From an uncultured Mycoplasmatota bacterium (GTDB lineage Bacteria; Bacillota_I; Bacilli_A; RF39; UBA660): a stretch of 32,670 nt of DNA. This document shows, piece after piece, positions 1-7,459 of the stretch (positions within the stretch are counted from its first letter, which is position 1; the number at the start of each line of letters is the position of its first letter). A model generated the notes under the pieces. It was not told the origin of the DNA and did not search any database. It worked only from the letters and a program-made list of their open reading frames with translations. Location of the stretch: assembly GCA_900547465.1 (NCBI GenBank), contig URHJ01000016.1:1-32670 (forward strand). The letters run 5' to 3'. The position numbers and the translations under genes were made by a program.

Positions 1-61
1 CCTTCGAGATTCCCTTTTCTTTTACTAAATCATTGATCGCATTGATGAATTCCTTATTCAT
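1..61 (-). CDS. nusA: Transcription factor NusA, N-terminal fragment (runs off the window)
   Basis: Twenty codons are visible, starting at an ATG on the minus strand and running off the left edge. The peptide reads MNKEFINAINDLVKEKGISK, which matches the usual opening of Clostridia-type NusA, an RNA polymerase-binding factor for pausing, termination and antitermination. A strong GGGAGG ribosome site lies about 9 bases upstream. It directly follows rimP, the standard rimP-nusA order. Identification rests on this short N-terminus plus context. Like rimP, its base composition is much richer in G+C than the rest of the window. Confidence 0.75.
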   Translation of the reverse strand, partial: MNKEFINAINDLVKEKGISK

Positions 62-78
62 ATTTTTTTCCTCCCACT

Positions 79-552
79 TTAGAAAATAACTGCCAGCTTT
101 GCTTTTGCGATTTCAGCAAGCTGCAGATGCCATTCTTTTCCGTCGTGATCCTGCACAGTAATGGAATCACCTTCCATTGTCTGCAAGACCCCTTGTATAT
201 TTTTAGTGCCGTCCTTGCCCTTATAGAGCCGGATCTCCACCTCACTGCCCAGATATCTCTGGTAATGTTCCGGTTTGACCAGTTCCCGATCCATGCCCGG
301 CGAAGAAACTTCCAGATAGTAGTTCTGCTCCACAGGATCCGCTTCATCCAGCTTCTCGCTCAGGAATCTGCTCACCTTCTCGCAGTCCTCTGTCCCGATA
401 TAGCCTTCGCCTTCCGGTTTATCGATGTAGATCCGAAGGAACCAGTCCTTGCCTTCCTTCACAAATTCGGAATGATACAACTCCAGTCCCTCTTCCTGCA
501 AAAATCCAGAAAGCAGCTCCTCAGCCAGCACTGTTATTTTTTTCTTTGCCAT
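79..552 (-). CDS. rimP: Ribosome maturation factor RimP
   Basis: This 157-residue protein has the RimP length and the family signature YYLEVSSPGMDREL near residues 78-91, followed by a C-terminal SH3-like half. RimP is a cytoplasmic factor for 30S subunit maturation. The ATG at 552 has an AAGGAG site 7 to 8 bases upstream. nusA follows 17 bases after the stop, as in most Firmicutes. Codon use and G+C (about 50% by eye, many CTG/CAG/GCC-type codons) are sharply different from every gene to the right. The sequence therefore looks like Lachnospiraceae-type DNA joined to an AT-rich genome, by assembly error or by transfer. The function call is firm; its membership in this genome is doubtful. Confidence 0.92.
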   Translation of the reverse strand: MAKKKITVLAEELLSGFLQEEGLELYHSEFVKEGKDWFLRIYIDKPEGEGYIGTEDCEKVSRFLSEKLDEADPVEQNYYLEVSSPGMDRELVKPEHYQRYLGSEVEIRLYKGKDGTKNIQGVLQTMEGDSITVQDHDGKEWHLQLAEIAKAKLAVIF

Positions 553-575
553 AAAAACGTCTCCTTACAATAAAA

Positions 576-604
576 ATTATAACACTTATTGAAGTTATTT
601 AAAA
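576..604 (-). promoter_or_regulatory. Putative rimP promoter (extended -10)
   Basis: On the minus strand TATAAT lies at 576-581 preceded by TGT, an extended -10. A poor -35 (TTTTAA) sits 17 bases further upstream. It lies about 24 bases upstream of the rimP ATG. It is close to the presumed composition junction, so it could belong to either sequence. Confidence 0.45.
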
Positions 605-665
605 GAAAAAGTATCCTGCTTTACATCAATTTGAATAAGTAAAATAAAAATATAAAATTATTTTT

Positions 666-690
666 ATGTAAAATTATGTATATTTTACAT
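666..690. repeat. Perfect 9-bp inverted repeat with T-rich flank
   Basis: ATGTAAAAT at 666-674 and ATTTTACAT at 682-690 are perfect inverted copies around a 7-base loop. A T-rich tract follows on the plus side (691-706). It could be a plus-strand terminator, although no plus gene lies upstream here, or an operator for the MscS gene. Confidence 0.5.
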
Positions 691-699
691 ATTTTTGAT

Positions 700-731
700 T
701 TTTTTTAATAAGGAGTATGATAATCTATAAT
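700..731 (+). promoter_or_regulatory. Possible promoter of the MscS-like gene
   Basis: TATAAT at 726-731 is a good -10, but no good -35 sits 17 bases upstream. An alternative pairing is TTGATT near 696-701 with GATAAT about 18 bases on. The gene has a GAGG ribosome site at 740-743, 7 bases before the ATG at 751. Confidence 0.35.
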
Positions 732-750
732 TAGGAAGTGAGGTAAATAT

Positions 751-1529
751 ATGGGTAAAGCTATAGAAGTGATTTTATCATCAAAAGTAGTTGGATCAAT
801 AATAATTGTTTTAATTAGTATCGTTGTATTTTTAATTATTAAGGAAAGTACTTTAAAGTATATAGCAAAAAAAGAAGAAGAGCTGATTTAAGACAAAAGA
901 AAAGATTAACGATCCTTAATCTATGCATTAGTATAGTAAAATATGTAATTTTTATAACTGATATTGTAATCATTTTAGGAATATTTGATATTAAAGTAAC
1001 TGCTTTCCTAGCTGGATTAGGAATATTTGGTATAGTTATAGGACTTGCTTTACAAGATTTGTTAAAAGACTTTATTGCTGGTTTGTTTATTATTTTAGAC
1101 ACTCAATATAGTGTGGGTGATTTTGTTTGTATTGATGATTTTAAAGGTGAGGTTATTGCTGTCGGATTAAAAACAACAAAGGTTAGAGATTATGGTGGAG
1201 ATATTAGAATGTTTTCTAATAGAACAATTACAGACATTGTAAATTATTCACAAAGTAATTCAAAGGCTGTAGTAATGTTTACATTTAGCAGTGATGAAAA
1301 CCTGTTAAAGTTAGAAGATGCTATGAAAGAATTAATAAAAAGATTAGATGGAAAATTACCTGATGCAATTAGCAAAGTACAATATAAAGGAGTTGAGGAA
1401 TATAAAGACTCCAAATTAGTTTTAAAACTTACTTGTGATGTTAAGCCACTAAAACAATATAAAACAGAAAATATAATATTACGTGAAGCAAAAATATTAT
1501 TTGATGAAAGAGATATTAAAATAAAGTAA
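751..1529 (+). pseudogene. MscS-family mechanosensitive channel, interrupted by a -1 frame change at an A7 run
   Basis: Small-conductance mechanosensitive channels release solutes on hypo-osmotic shock. The first part (751-891) has a good ribosome site and encodes one membrane helix, then stops at TAA 889-891. Reading on from the A7 tract (867-873) in the -1 frame gives the rest of the channel without a gap: a basic linker, TM2, a Gly/Ala-rich pore helix (AGLGIFGIVIGLALQDLLKD), and the beta-domain motifs YSVGDFV, GEVIAVGLKTT and MFSNRTI. Together this makes about 259 residues, a normal size for a short MscS. The shift site reads GCA AAA AAA G, a good A_AAA_AAA slippery heptamer. Possible causes are a lost A (mutation or sequencing error), transcriptional slippage, or programmed -1 frameshifting. 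No start codon with a ribosome site is evident for the second part alone. The family call is firm; the coding status is open. Confidence 0.8.
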
Positions 1530-1556
1530 AAAATCCTTGTTTGGGATTTTTTATTT
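1528..1556. terminator. Bidirectional terminator between converging genes
   Basis: AAAAAATCC (1528-1536) pairs with GGATTTTTT (1544-1552) around a 7-base loop, with T-runs in both directions. It closes the MscS-like gene on plus and the MATE-kinase gene on minus, whose stop codon at 1551 lies inside it. Confidence 0.75.
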
Positions 1557-3524
1557 TTCACTTAAATAATTTTTAATTAATTCTGCAGTTTTCTCTACAC
1601 CTAGTATATCTACATTAATAGCTAGATCATAATTATTATAATTATACCAGTCTCTATTAGTGTAATATTTATAATGTTTAGCTCTTTGTTTATTGATTTT
1701 ATTTATTTCTTTTAACGCATCTTTCTTTGATAAATTATAATATTTAACTGCTCTTTCTACTTTGTGTTTTTCATCACTATATAAGAATATTTTAGTAACT
1801 TCTTTATTATCTTTTAAAATATAATCAGCACATCTACCTACAATAACGCAGGATTTTTCTCGTGCTAGCTTTTTAATTACTTTTTCTTCCGCTATAAATA
1901 TTCTATCATCATTATTATTTTCAAATTTAGCACTTACTAATTTTTGTTCACTCTCTTCAATATATTCTTCTGCAAGACCTGATGATGAACTTGCTAGAGC
2001 TATAAGTTCTTTATCATAGAAATCAATACCTAGCTTTTGGGCAAGTAGTCTTCCTACATATCTTCCTCCACTACCATATTCACGTGATATAGTAACAACT
2101 ATTTTTTTACCTTTATAATTATTCTTGATAGAATCAACTTCTATTTCTTCATTATTATTTATTACTGATAACTTCTTGTATTCTGATAAAAATATTATTC
2201 CAGCAATTACAAATGTTATACCATCAGCAATAGGTCCTGCTTGTAAAACTCCATATATTCCCTTCTTAAATGCAATACAAAGAATACAAGCTAATGGAAT
2301 AAATAGTATTATTTGTCTAATAAATGAAACCATAGTAGCTTTTTTTACATTGCCTAGGGATTGAACAACTATTGAGGTAGTCATTTCTAAGAAGTTTAAG
2401 CCCATAAGTAAAAGGAAAGAATGACATATAACTACAGCAAATTCTATAAATAATTTATAGCTTGAATCACTGCTTGATATAAAGATACTAACTATTTCTT
2501 TAGGGAATAAGAAGAAAATTATATTAAACACTAAACCAACTATAAAGTTAATTAGTAATACTTTTCTTAAAGTTTCTTTTACTCTTTCATAATTTCTAGC
2601 TCCATAATTAAATCCTATTATTGGTTGAGCTCCTATAGAAATACCAAGGATAGTTGATATGTATAGACTATTAATTTTTGATATAACACCATAAACAGAT
2701 AATGGGATATCTGCTCCATATTTTGTATTTGCTCCATATTTAGTCATCATATTATTCATAAAAATAAATAGGGCTAAAACTGTTGATTGAGTAATAAACG
2801 AAGATAGTCCTAGACCTAGACTCCTGATAATTCCTTTATCTATTTTAAATGAGTCTTTATTTAATTTTACTGATTTAACTTTACGTAGGTAAACTACTGC
2901 CATTATAAATGAAATTATTTGACCTATAATTGTTGCGATTGCTCCTCCTTTGACTCCTAAATTAAAGCCAAAGATGAAGATTGGATCTAATATAATGTTT
3001 ATAATAGCACCTACCACTAGTAAAACCATCGAATATTTTGGTGAACCATCTGCTCTAATTAATTGAGAAAGTGCGGAATAAATAATCATAAAAGGTGCAC
3101 CTATAATTATGATTCTTCCATAATCAATAGCATACTGATATACATTTTTAGTACACCCAAACAAATAGACTAGTTGTGGTAATAAAATGTATGCAATTAA
3201 GCTTAATATGATTGATATTATAAAGGATATTGTAACAGCTTCACCTACTATTTTTCCTCCTTCTTCTTTTTTACCTTCTCCTAGTTTTAAAGAAAGATTT
3301 GCTGCTGCACCATTACCTATTAGTCCAGCGACTGCATTAAAGATAATAACTAATGGAAATATAACGTTGGTTGCTGCATTTCCTAGTGTTCCTACTCCCT
3401 TTCCTATAAATATTTGATCTACAATATTATAAACTGAGTTGATTAACATACTGATTACGCAAGGTATCGAAAAGGTTAATAATAGTTTATTAATATTTTC
3501 TTTTCCTAAATCCATTTTTTTCAT
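1551..3524 (-). CDS. MATE-family efflux transporter fused to a cytidylate-kinase-like domain
   Basis: The start is the ATG at 3524 because a GGAGG site lies 6 bases upstream; the frame stays open 15 codons further but without a ribosome site. The protein has 657 residues. Residues 1 to about 450 form a twelve-helix MATE antiporter (Na+ or H+ coupled drug/metabolite export). Visible features are an N-terminal PCVISMLINSVYNIVDQIFIG stretch and, in the second half, GAQPIIGFNYGAR. After a short charged linker, residues 473-657 match the cytidylate-kinase-like family (Cytidylate_kin2). They carry the nucleotide-binding loop ISREYGSGGRYVG (479-491), DFYDKELI (501-508), IVGRCADYIL and a C-terminal NRDWYNYNNYDLAINVD. 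The second domain would be cytoplasmic; its substrate is unknown, and CMP kinase activity is not assured for this divergent family. Both halves are intact. The link between transport and nucleotide phosphorylation is inference. Confidence 0.9.
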   Translation of the reverse strand: MKKMDLGKENINKLLLTFSIPCVISMLINSVYNIVDQIFIGKGVGTLGNAATNVIFPLVIIFNAVAGLIGNGAAANLSLKLGEGKKEEGGKIVGEAVTISFIISIILSLIAYILLPQLVYLFGCTKNVYQYAIDYGRIIIIGAPFMIIYSALSQLIRADGSPKYSMVLLVVGAIINIILDPIFIFGFNLGVKGGAIATIIGQIISFIMAVVYLRKVKSVKLNKDSFKIDKGIIRSLGLGLSSFITQSTVLALFIFMNNMMTKYGANTKYGADIPLSVYGVISKINSLYISTILGISIGAQPIIGFNYGARNYERVKETLRKVLLINFIVGLVFNIIFFLFPKEIVSIFISSSDSSYKLFIEFAVVICHSFLLLMGLNFLEMTTSIVVQSLGNVKKATMVSFIRQIILFIPLACILCIAFKKGIYGVLQAGPIADGITFVIAGIIFLSEYKKLSVINNNEEIEVDSIKNNYKGKKIVVTISREYGSGGRYVGRLLAQKLGIDFYDKELIALASSSSGLAEEYIEESEQKLVSAKFENNNDDRIFIAEEKVIKKLAREKSCVIVGRCADYILKDNKEVTKIFLYSDEKHKVERAVKYYNLSKKDALKEINKINKQRAKHYKYYTNRDWYNYNNYDLAINVDILGVEKTAELIKNYLSEK

Positions 3525-3607
3525 AAAATACCTCCATTCAATGTAACTATTTAAAGCGACATATATCAATATAGCACATTTTTAAATTTTTCGTAAGATT
3601 TTTTTTC

Positions 3608-3636
3608 AAAAAAAAACTTGCTTTTATAGCAAAGTT
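3608..3636 (-). terminator. Rho-independent terminator of ftsZ
   Basis: On the minus strand AACTT(T)GCT pairs with AGCAAGTT, with one bulged base and a 5-base loop, and is followed by nine T. It begins right after the ftsZ stop and ends the ftsA-ftsZ unit. Confidence 0.75.
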
Positions 3637-3640
3637 AATC

Positions 3641-4789
3641 TTAATAATTTCTTTCTTTTAGGAATGGTGGTAAATCAAAATCTCCATCATCACTACTGTC
3701 ATCATTTGAACTTACTGGAACTGTTTCAGGTTCTGATTTAAAGATAATTGGATCTGGTTCTACTCTAGTACGTCTTGTTGGTTGTTGTTGAACATTATTA
3801 TATACTGGTTGATCCATACTATCTAGAATTTCAGTTTTATTTTTATCAAATCCTGTTGCGATTACAGTAACAATTACTTCATCAGATAAGTTTTCATTAA
3901 TAACAGAACCAAAGATTGTATTTATATCTGTATTAGCTGCTGCTCTTACAACTTCAGCTGCTTGCTCTGCCTCAAACAATGTTAAGTTAACACCACCTGT
4001 AATATTAATAATGGCATCTGTTGCTCCATCGATTGAAGTTTCAAGAAGTGGCGAAGATACAGCTTGTTTAGCAGCTTCTATTGCTCTATCTTCTCCCATA
4101 CCAATACCAATACCAATTATTGCATGTCCTGATTTTTCCATTACTGCTTTAACATCAGCAAAATCAAGGTTAACTAATCCTACTACAGCAATTAAGTCTG
4201 AAATAGATTGAACACCACGACGTAAGACGTTATCAACTTCTTTGAATGCTTCAAGCATTGGAGTTGTTTTATCAATTATTTCTCTTAATCTATCATTTGG
4301 AATTACAATTAAAGTATCTACATGTTTTTTTAATTCTGCGATTCCTTCCAATGCATTTTGCATTCTTTTCTTTCCTTCAAAAGAGAATGGCTTTGTAACG
4401 ATACCTACAGTTAAAGCACCTAAAGCTTGGGCTATTTCTGCTACAATTGGAGCAGCTCCTGTTCCTGTTCCTCCACCCATTCCACAGGTAACGAAAACCA
4501 TATCAGCACCTGTTAAGGCATCTTCTATTTCTTTTTTTGATTCTACTGCGGCTTCTTTACCTATCTCAGGTCTAGCCCCAGCCCCCAAACCATCTGTAAG
4601 TGATGCTCCTATTTGAATCTTTACATCTGCTTTTGAACTGTTTAATACTTGCAAATCTGTATTAGCAGCAATAAATTCTACTCCTTTTACACCAGATTCA
4701 ACCATTCTATTGATAGCATTACCGCCACCGCCACCAAGACCGATGACCTTTATTTTTGCTAACTGATCCATTTCTAATCCGCCTATCAT
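3641..4789 (-). CDS. ftsZ: Cell division protein FtsZ
   Basis: FtsZ is the tubulin-like GTPase that forms the cytokinetic ring. This 382-residue protein has the N-terminal GLGGGGGNAINRM, the GTP-binding G-box GGGTGTG at 105-111, and the NxDxxD-type T7 loop region (VNLDFADVKAVM). It also has a short disordered linker and the conserved C-terminal peptide DFDLPPFLKERNY (370-382) that docks FtsA and SepF, both encoded here. The ATG at 4789 has AGGAGG 7 bases upstream; an internal ATG at 4771 (MDQLAKIKV) has a weaker GGCGGA site and is the other plausible start. It follows ftsA by 11 bases, is co-transcribed with it, and ends in a terminator. Length and motifs are typical. Confidence 0.98.
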   Translation of the reverse strand: MIGGLEMDQLAKIKVIGLGGGGGNAINRMVESGVKGVEFIAANTDLQVLNSSKADVKIQIGASLTDGLGAGARPEIGKEAAVESKKEIEDALTGADMVFVTCGMGGGTGTGAAPIVAEIAQALGALTVGIVTKPFSFEGKKRMQNALEGIAELKKHVDTLIVIPNDRLREIIDKTTPMLEAFKEVDNVLRRGVQSISDLIAVVGLVNLDFADVKAVMEKSGHAIIGIGIGMGEDRAIEAAKQAVSSPLLETSIDGATDAIINITGGVNLTLFEAEQAAEVVRAAANTDINTIFGSVINENLSDEVIVTVIATGFDKNKTEILDSMDQPVYNNVQQQPTRRTRVEPDPIIFKSEPETVPVSSNDDSSDDGDFDLPPFLKERNY

Positions 4790-4800
4790 ACCTTATCCTC

Positions 4801-6039
4801 CTAATTTTCAAAAAAACGTCCAAATACTTTATTCACAATATTATCGTTTGTTTCTTTTATTTGATTTACTGAAATTAATTTTGTTATATCAGATTCTTTT
4901 AACATATTTGTCTTTTTACCCCTTAGAGCAAGTTTTTGATCAAAATACTTAATAGAACCAAGCGTAGAACTATATTTATTATGTCTAACTCCCATGGTAG
5001 TAATATTACAAACTCGTGCTTTTATTCCTAAAACATCTTCTGTTATGTATTGAAAACCAGCAAGTTCACTTACTCCACCTGTTACAATTATATAACGTAT
5101 TTCTCTTTTTGTTAAGTTTTTTAATTCATTTTTTGCTATTTTTAATATTTCCACTAGTCTTGCTTCAACAACTTTTGATAATTCTAGTTGATTTAATTCT
5201 CTTTTTTCACCGCTGTCTAAAGTTACTGGTTTAACTTCATTAACATCGGCATATTTACTCGATGCAACAACAAAGTTTTCCTTTAATTTTCTAGAATCAC
5301 TTAATTTTGTTTGAAAAATATAAGTAAGATCTTTATCAATATTTATACTACCAACATTAAGAATTTTATTTTTTATCATAATACCCTTATTATAAACTGA
5401 TATAGATGTTGATGTTTCACCAATATCAATCATTGCTGAAACTGTTTTATCAATTTTTTCATTTCTTACTTCAAAATAATCTCCTGTTGCGGTATAACAT
5501 ACATCTACAACATCAATGCCTCCAAGTTTTAAAACTTGCAAAAAATCGTACAAATATTCTTTAGGTGATGTTGTTATTAATGCCTTTATGCCTAAGACGT
5601 TACCTTGAAGTCCTTTAGGATCTTTAATACCATCTTTTTGATCAACTTTAAAGCTTATTGGCATAACCGTTACAACTTCTTGATTAGTTGTAACTTTTCC
5701 ATCTAAAGCATCTTTAATAACCATAGATACATCTTTTCCCGTTATCTCCTGATGATCTTCTATTTCTACTTCTCCAAAGACAATATCCATGTGACAATCA
5801 TTTGTAGGAATACAGGCAATAGCTTTTCCTATTTTGATACCTAACATATCATTAATTTTTTTGATAGCTTTTTTTATAGCATTCACTGCTTTTCTACCAT
5901 CAACTATTTGTCCTCTTTTTATTCCAGCAGATGGAGATGATACTGATGCAATTAAGTGAAAATCATTATCAACTTTATTGCAAACTAATATTTTAATAGT
6001 ATCACTACCTAATTCAATACTAGTATAATAATTGTTCAT
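4801..6039 (-). CDS. ftsA: Cell division protein FtsA
   Basis: FtsA is the actin-like ATPase that tethers FtsZ to the membrane and recruits later divisome proteins. The start is the ATG at 6039, with GGAG 9 bases upstream; the frame is open 10 codons further without support. The 412-residue protein opens with YYTSIELGSDTIK (phosphate-1 type loop), has IDIGETSTSISVY (phosphate-2) and VTGGVSELAGF (adenosine motif). It ends in a short basic/aromatic helix, NIVNKVFGRFFEN, the membrane-targeting sequence. The region near residues 80-160 corresponds to the SHS2/1C domain. It has its own promoter and precedes ftsZ closely. Confidence 0.96.
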   Translation of the reverse strand: MNNYYTSIELGSDTIKILVCNKVDNDFHLIASVSSPSAGIKRGQIVDGRKAVNAIKKAIKKINDMLGIKIGKAIACIPTNDCHMDIVFGEVEIEDHQEITGKDVSMVIKDALDGKVTTNQEVVTVMPISFKVDQKDGIKDPKGLQGNVLGIKALITTSPKEYLYDFLQVLKLGGIDVVDVCYTATGDYFEVRNEKIDKTVSAMIDIGETSTSISVYNKGIMIKNKILNVGSINIDKDLTYIFQTKLSDSRKLKENFVVASSKYADVNEVKPVTLDSGEKRELNQLELSKVVEARLVEILKIAKNELKNLTKREIRYIIVTGGVSELAGFQYITEDVLGIKARVCNITTMGVRHNKYSSTLGSIKYFDQKLALRGKKTNMLKESDITKLISVNQIKETNDNIVNKVFGRFFEN

Positions 6040-6067
6040 CCTATCATACTCCAATCTTAACAATAAC

Positions 6068-6095
6068 ATTATACTATAATTTTTAAATTAATCAA
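6068..6095 (-). promoter_or_regulatory. ftsA-ftsZ promoter
   Basis: The minus strand reads TTGATT (6090-6095), 16 bases, TATAAT (6068-6073), about 28 bases upstream of the ftsA start. This gives ftsAZ a transcription start separate from the upstream genes. No terminator is clear between the last GT-C-like gene and this promoter, so read-through is possible. Confidence 0.65.
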
Positions 6096-6130
6096 AGTAT
6101 TTTGAAAAAATTGGTAAAGATTACTAAATA

Positions 6131-7459
6131 TTACTTTATATAATATATATCATAACAACCTATATCTTTTATCTTTTTTCCATGACTAGATACATATTTT
6201 AATGCGTTTTTATCAATCTGACTGTTATTCTTATAATCATCTCTATTAATTAAGAAATATGTTTCTTTATATTTTTTTAACTGAGTTACTAATTTTTTGC
6301 TACCGTCATATCCCCAATTACCTTGATTTATTAAATCTATATACCCTATTTTCTTATCCTGAATCAATTTAAAATAATAAGCATTAGCATCCAACAAAAC
6401 TATTTCTTTATCCTTTTTATCCATCCATTTTAATATCTTTTTTGTAAAATCATAATTGTCTCTTGATATATATCTATAATTGAAATTATTTAAGTCATTT
6501 GGGTATACACTCTTTTTACCACTATAATTTTCGCTAAACATCAATACAGATTCAATTACAAGTAATGATACAAAAAACATTTTATAATTTATATAATCCT
6601 TCTTTATTTTTGGAACAATTATATTGCTTAAAACTATTAGGTATGATGAAAGATGAAATAAATCACAAATTGGTATAGTAATTGATGCAAAGAAAAGTGG
6701 ATAATAAGCAATTTTGTTTTTTTCTTTTACTATTACATACAAATTAAACAATAATAATAGTGTGGTAACAACTGTATAACCATTAAATCCTTGACTATTC
6801 TTACTGAAATCTAATAGACCAAACACGCACAAATCAAGAAATTGTCTATAAGAGTTTGTTATTAATAAGTAAATAATAAATAAAATTATAGGAATACCGC
6901 AACCTAAAATTCTCTTCTTTATTTTATCTTTATCACTTGCACATAGTAAGCTACCAATTAATACACAAATTCCAACTGTTTGTTTTGTTAGAATTAAGCA
7001 ACCTAGAATGATTCCTATAATGTAATCAGTATAATTTTTATTATCTTGCATTTTTTCCAAATAAATTAATATGATTGTTAAAATAGCAAGAAAATAATTA
7101 TAATTTGGAAATTTAAAAAATGGAATAAAAAATAGTATTATAATTAGATATGCTTTTTTATCATACATTTTAAATAATAAATAACTACAAAGGCATAATA
7201 TACCTGCATTAGCTATATGCATTGATATTATCCCCTTACCAAAAATATGTAAAAATAAAGACATAAACATAGGATAGAATGGTGTTAATACCATATTGAA
7301 ATCTCTATATGGAACTAGACCTTTATATATATTGTAACTAAATCCATAATTCCACACTTCATCTTGATTAATTGTTGAAATAATCAATGTAGAAATTAGA
7401 AATATAAAGAATAATAAAACATATTTAATAATTACTTTTAAATTTTCATTTTGCTTCAT
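6131..7459 (-). CDS. GT-C-like polytopic membrane protein, third of three tandem paralogs
   Basis: About 442 residues with roughly ten membrane helices and a soluble C-terminal third. It shares with its two upstream neighbours the first-loop motif NYGFSY...GLVPYRDFN, then GCLILTKQTVG, FGLLDF, PICDLFH, and a C-terminal GNWGYDG with DIGCYDIYYIK at the end. An acidic residue in the first outer loop (the D of DFN) followed by many helices is typical of GT-C glycosyltransferases of the GT39/PMT type, which use lipid-linked sugars outside the membrane. That assignment is inference, and donor and acceptor are unknown. The start is uncertain: TTG 7477, ATG 7468 and ATG 7459 are all in frame. I prefer 7459 because its N-terminus lines up with the paralogs. 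It overlaps the upstream gene by 14 bases, which suggests translational coupling. This is the most diverged of the three copies. Confidence 0.75.
   Translation of the reverse strand: MKQNENLKVIIKYVLLFFIFLISTLIISTINQDEVWNYGFSYNIYKGLVPYRDFNMVLTPFYPMFMSLFLHIFGKGIISMHIANAGILCLCSYLLFKMYDKKAYLIIILFFIPFFKFPNYNYFLAILTIILIYLEKMQDNKNYTDYIIGIILGCLILTKQTVGICVLIGSLLCASDKDKIKKRILGCGIPIILFIIYLLITNSYRQFLDLCVFGLLDFSKNSQGFNGYTVVTTLLLLFNLYVIVKEKNKIAYYPLFFASITIPICDLFHLSSYLIVLSNIIVPKIKKDYINYKMFFVSLLVIESVLMFSENYSGKKSVYPNDLNNFNYRYISRDNYDFTKKILKWMDKKDKEIVLLDANAYYFKLIQDKKIGYIDLINQGNWGYDGSKKLVTQLKKYKETYFLINRDDYKNNSQIDKNALKYVSSHGKKIKDIGCYDIYYIK

Noticed and set aside
127..573. Open frame on plus opposite rimP
   Set aside because: It is the antisense of a clear RimP gene, has no ribosome site and no recognisable protein.
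1244..1561. Open frame on minus opposite the MscS-like gene
   Set aside because: The plus strand encodes clear channel motifs; the antisense frame arises from AT-rich composition.
7446..7448. UGA read as tryptophan (Mycoplasma-type code)
   Set aside because: Several genes end in TGA at the paralog-matched length, and Trp positions use TGG.
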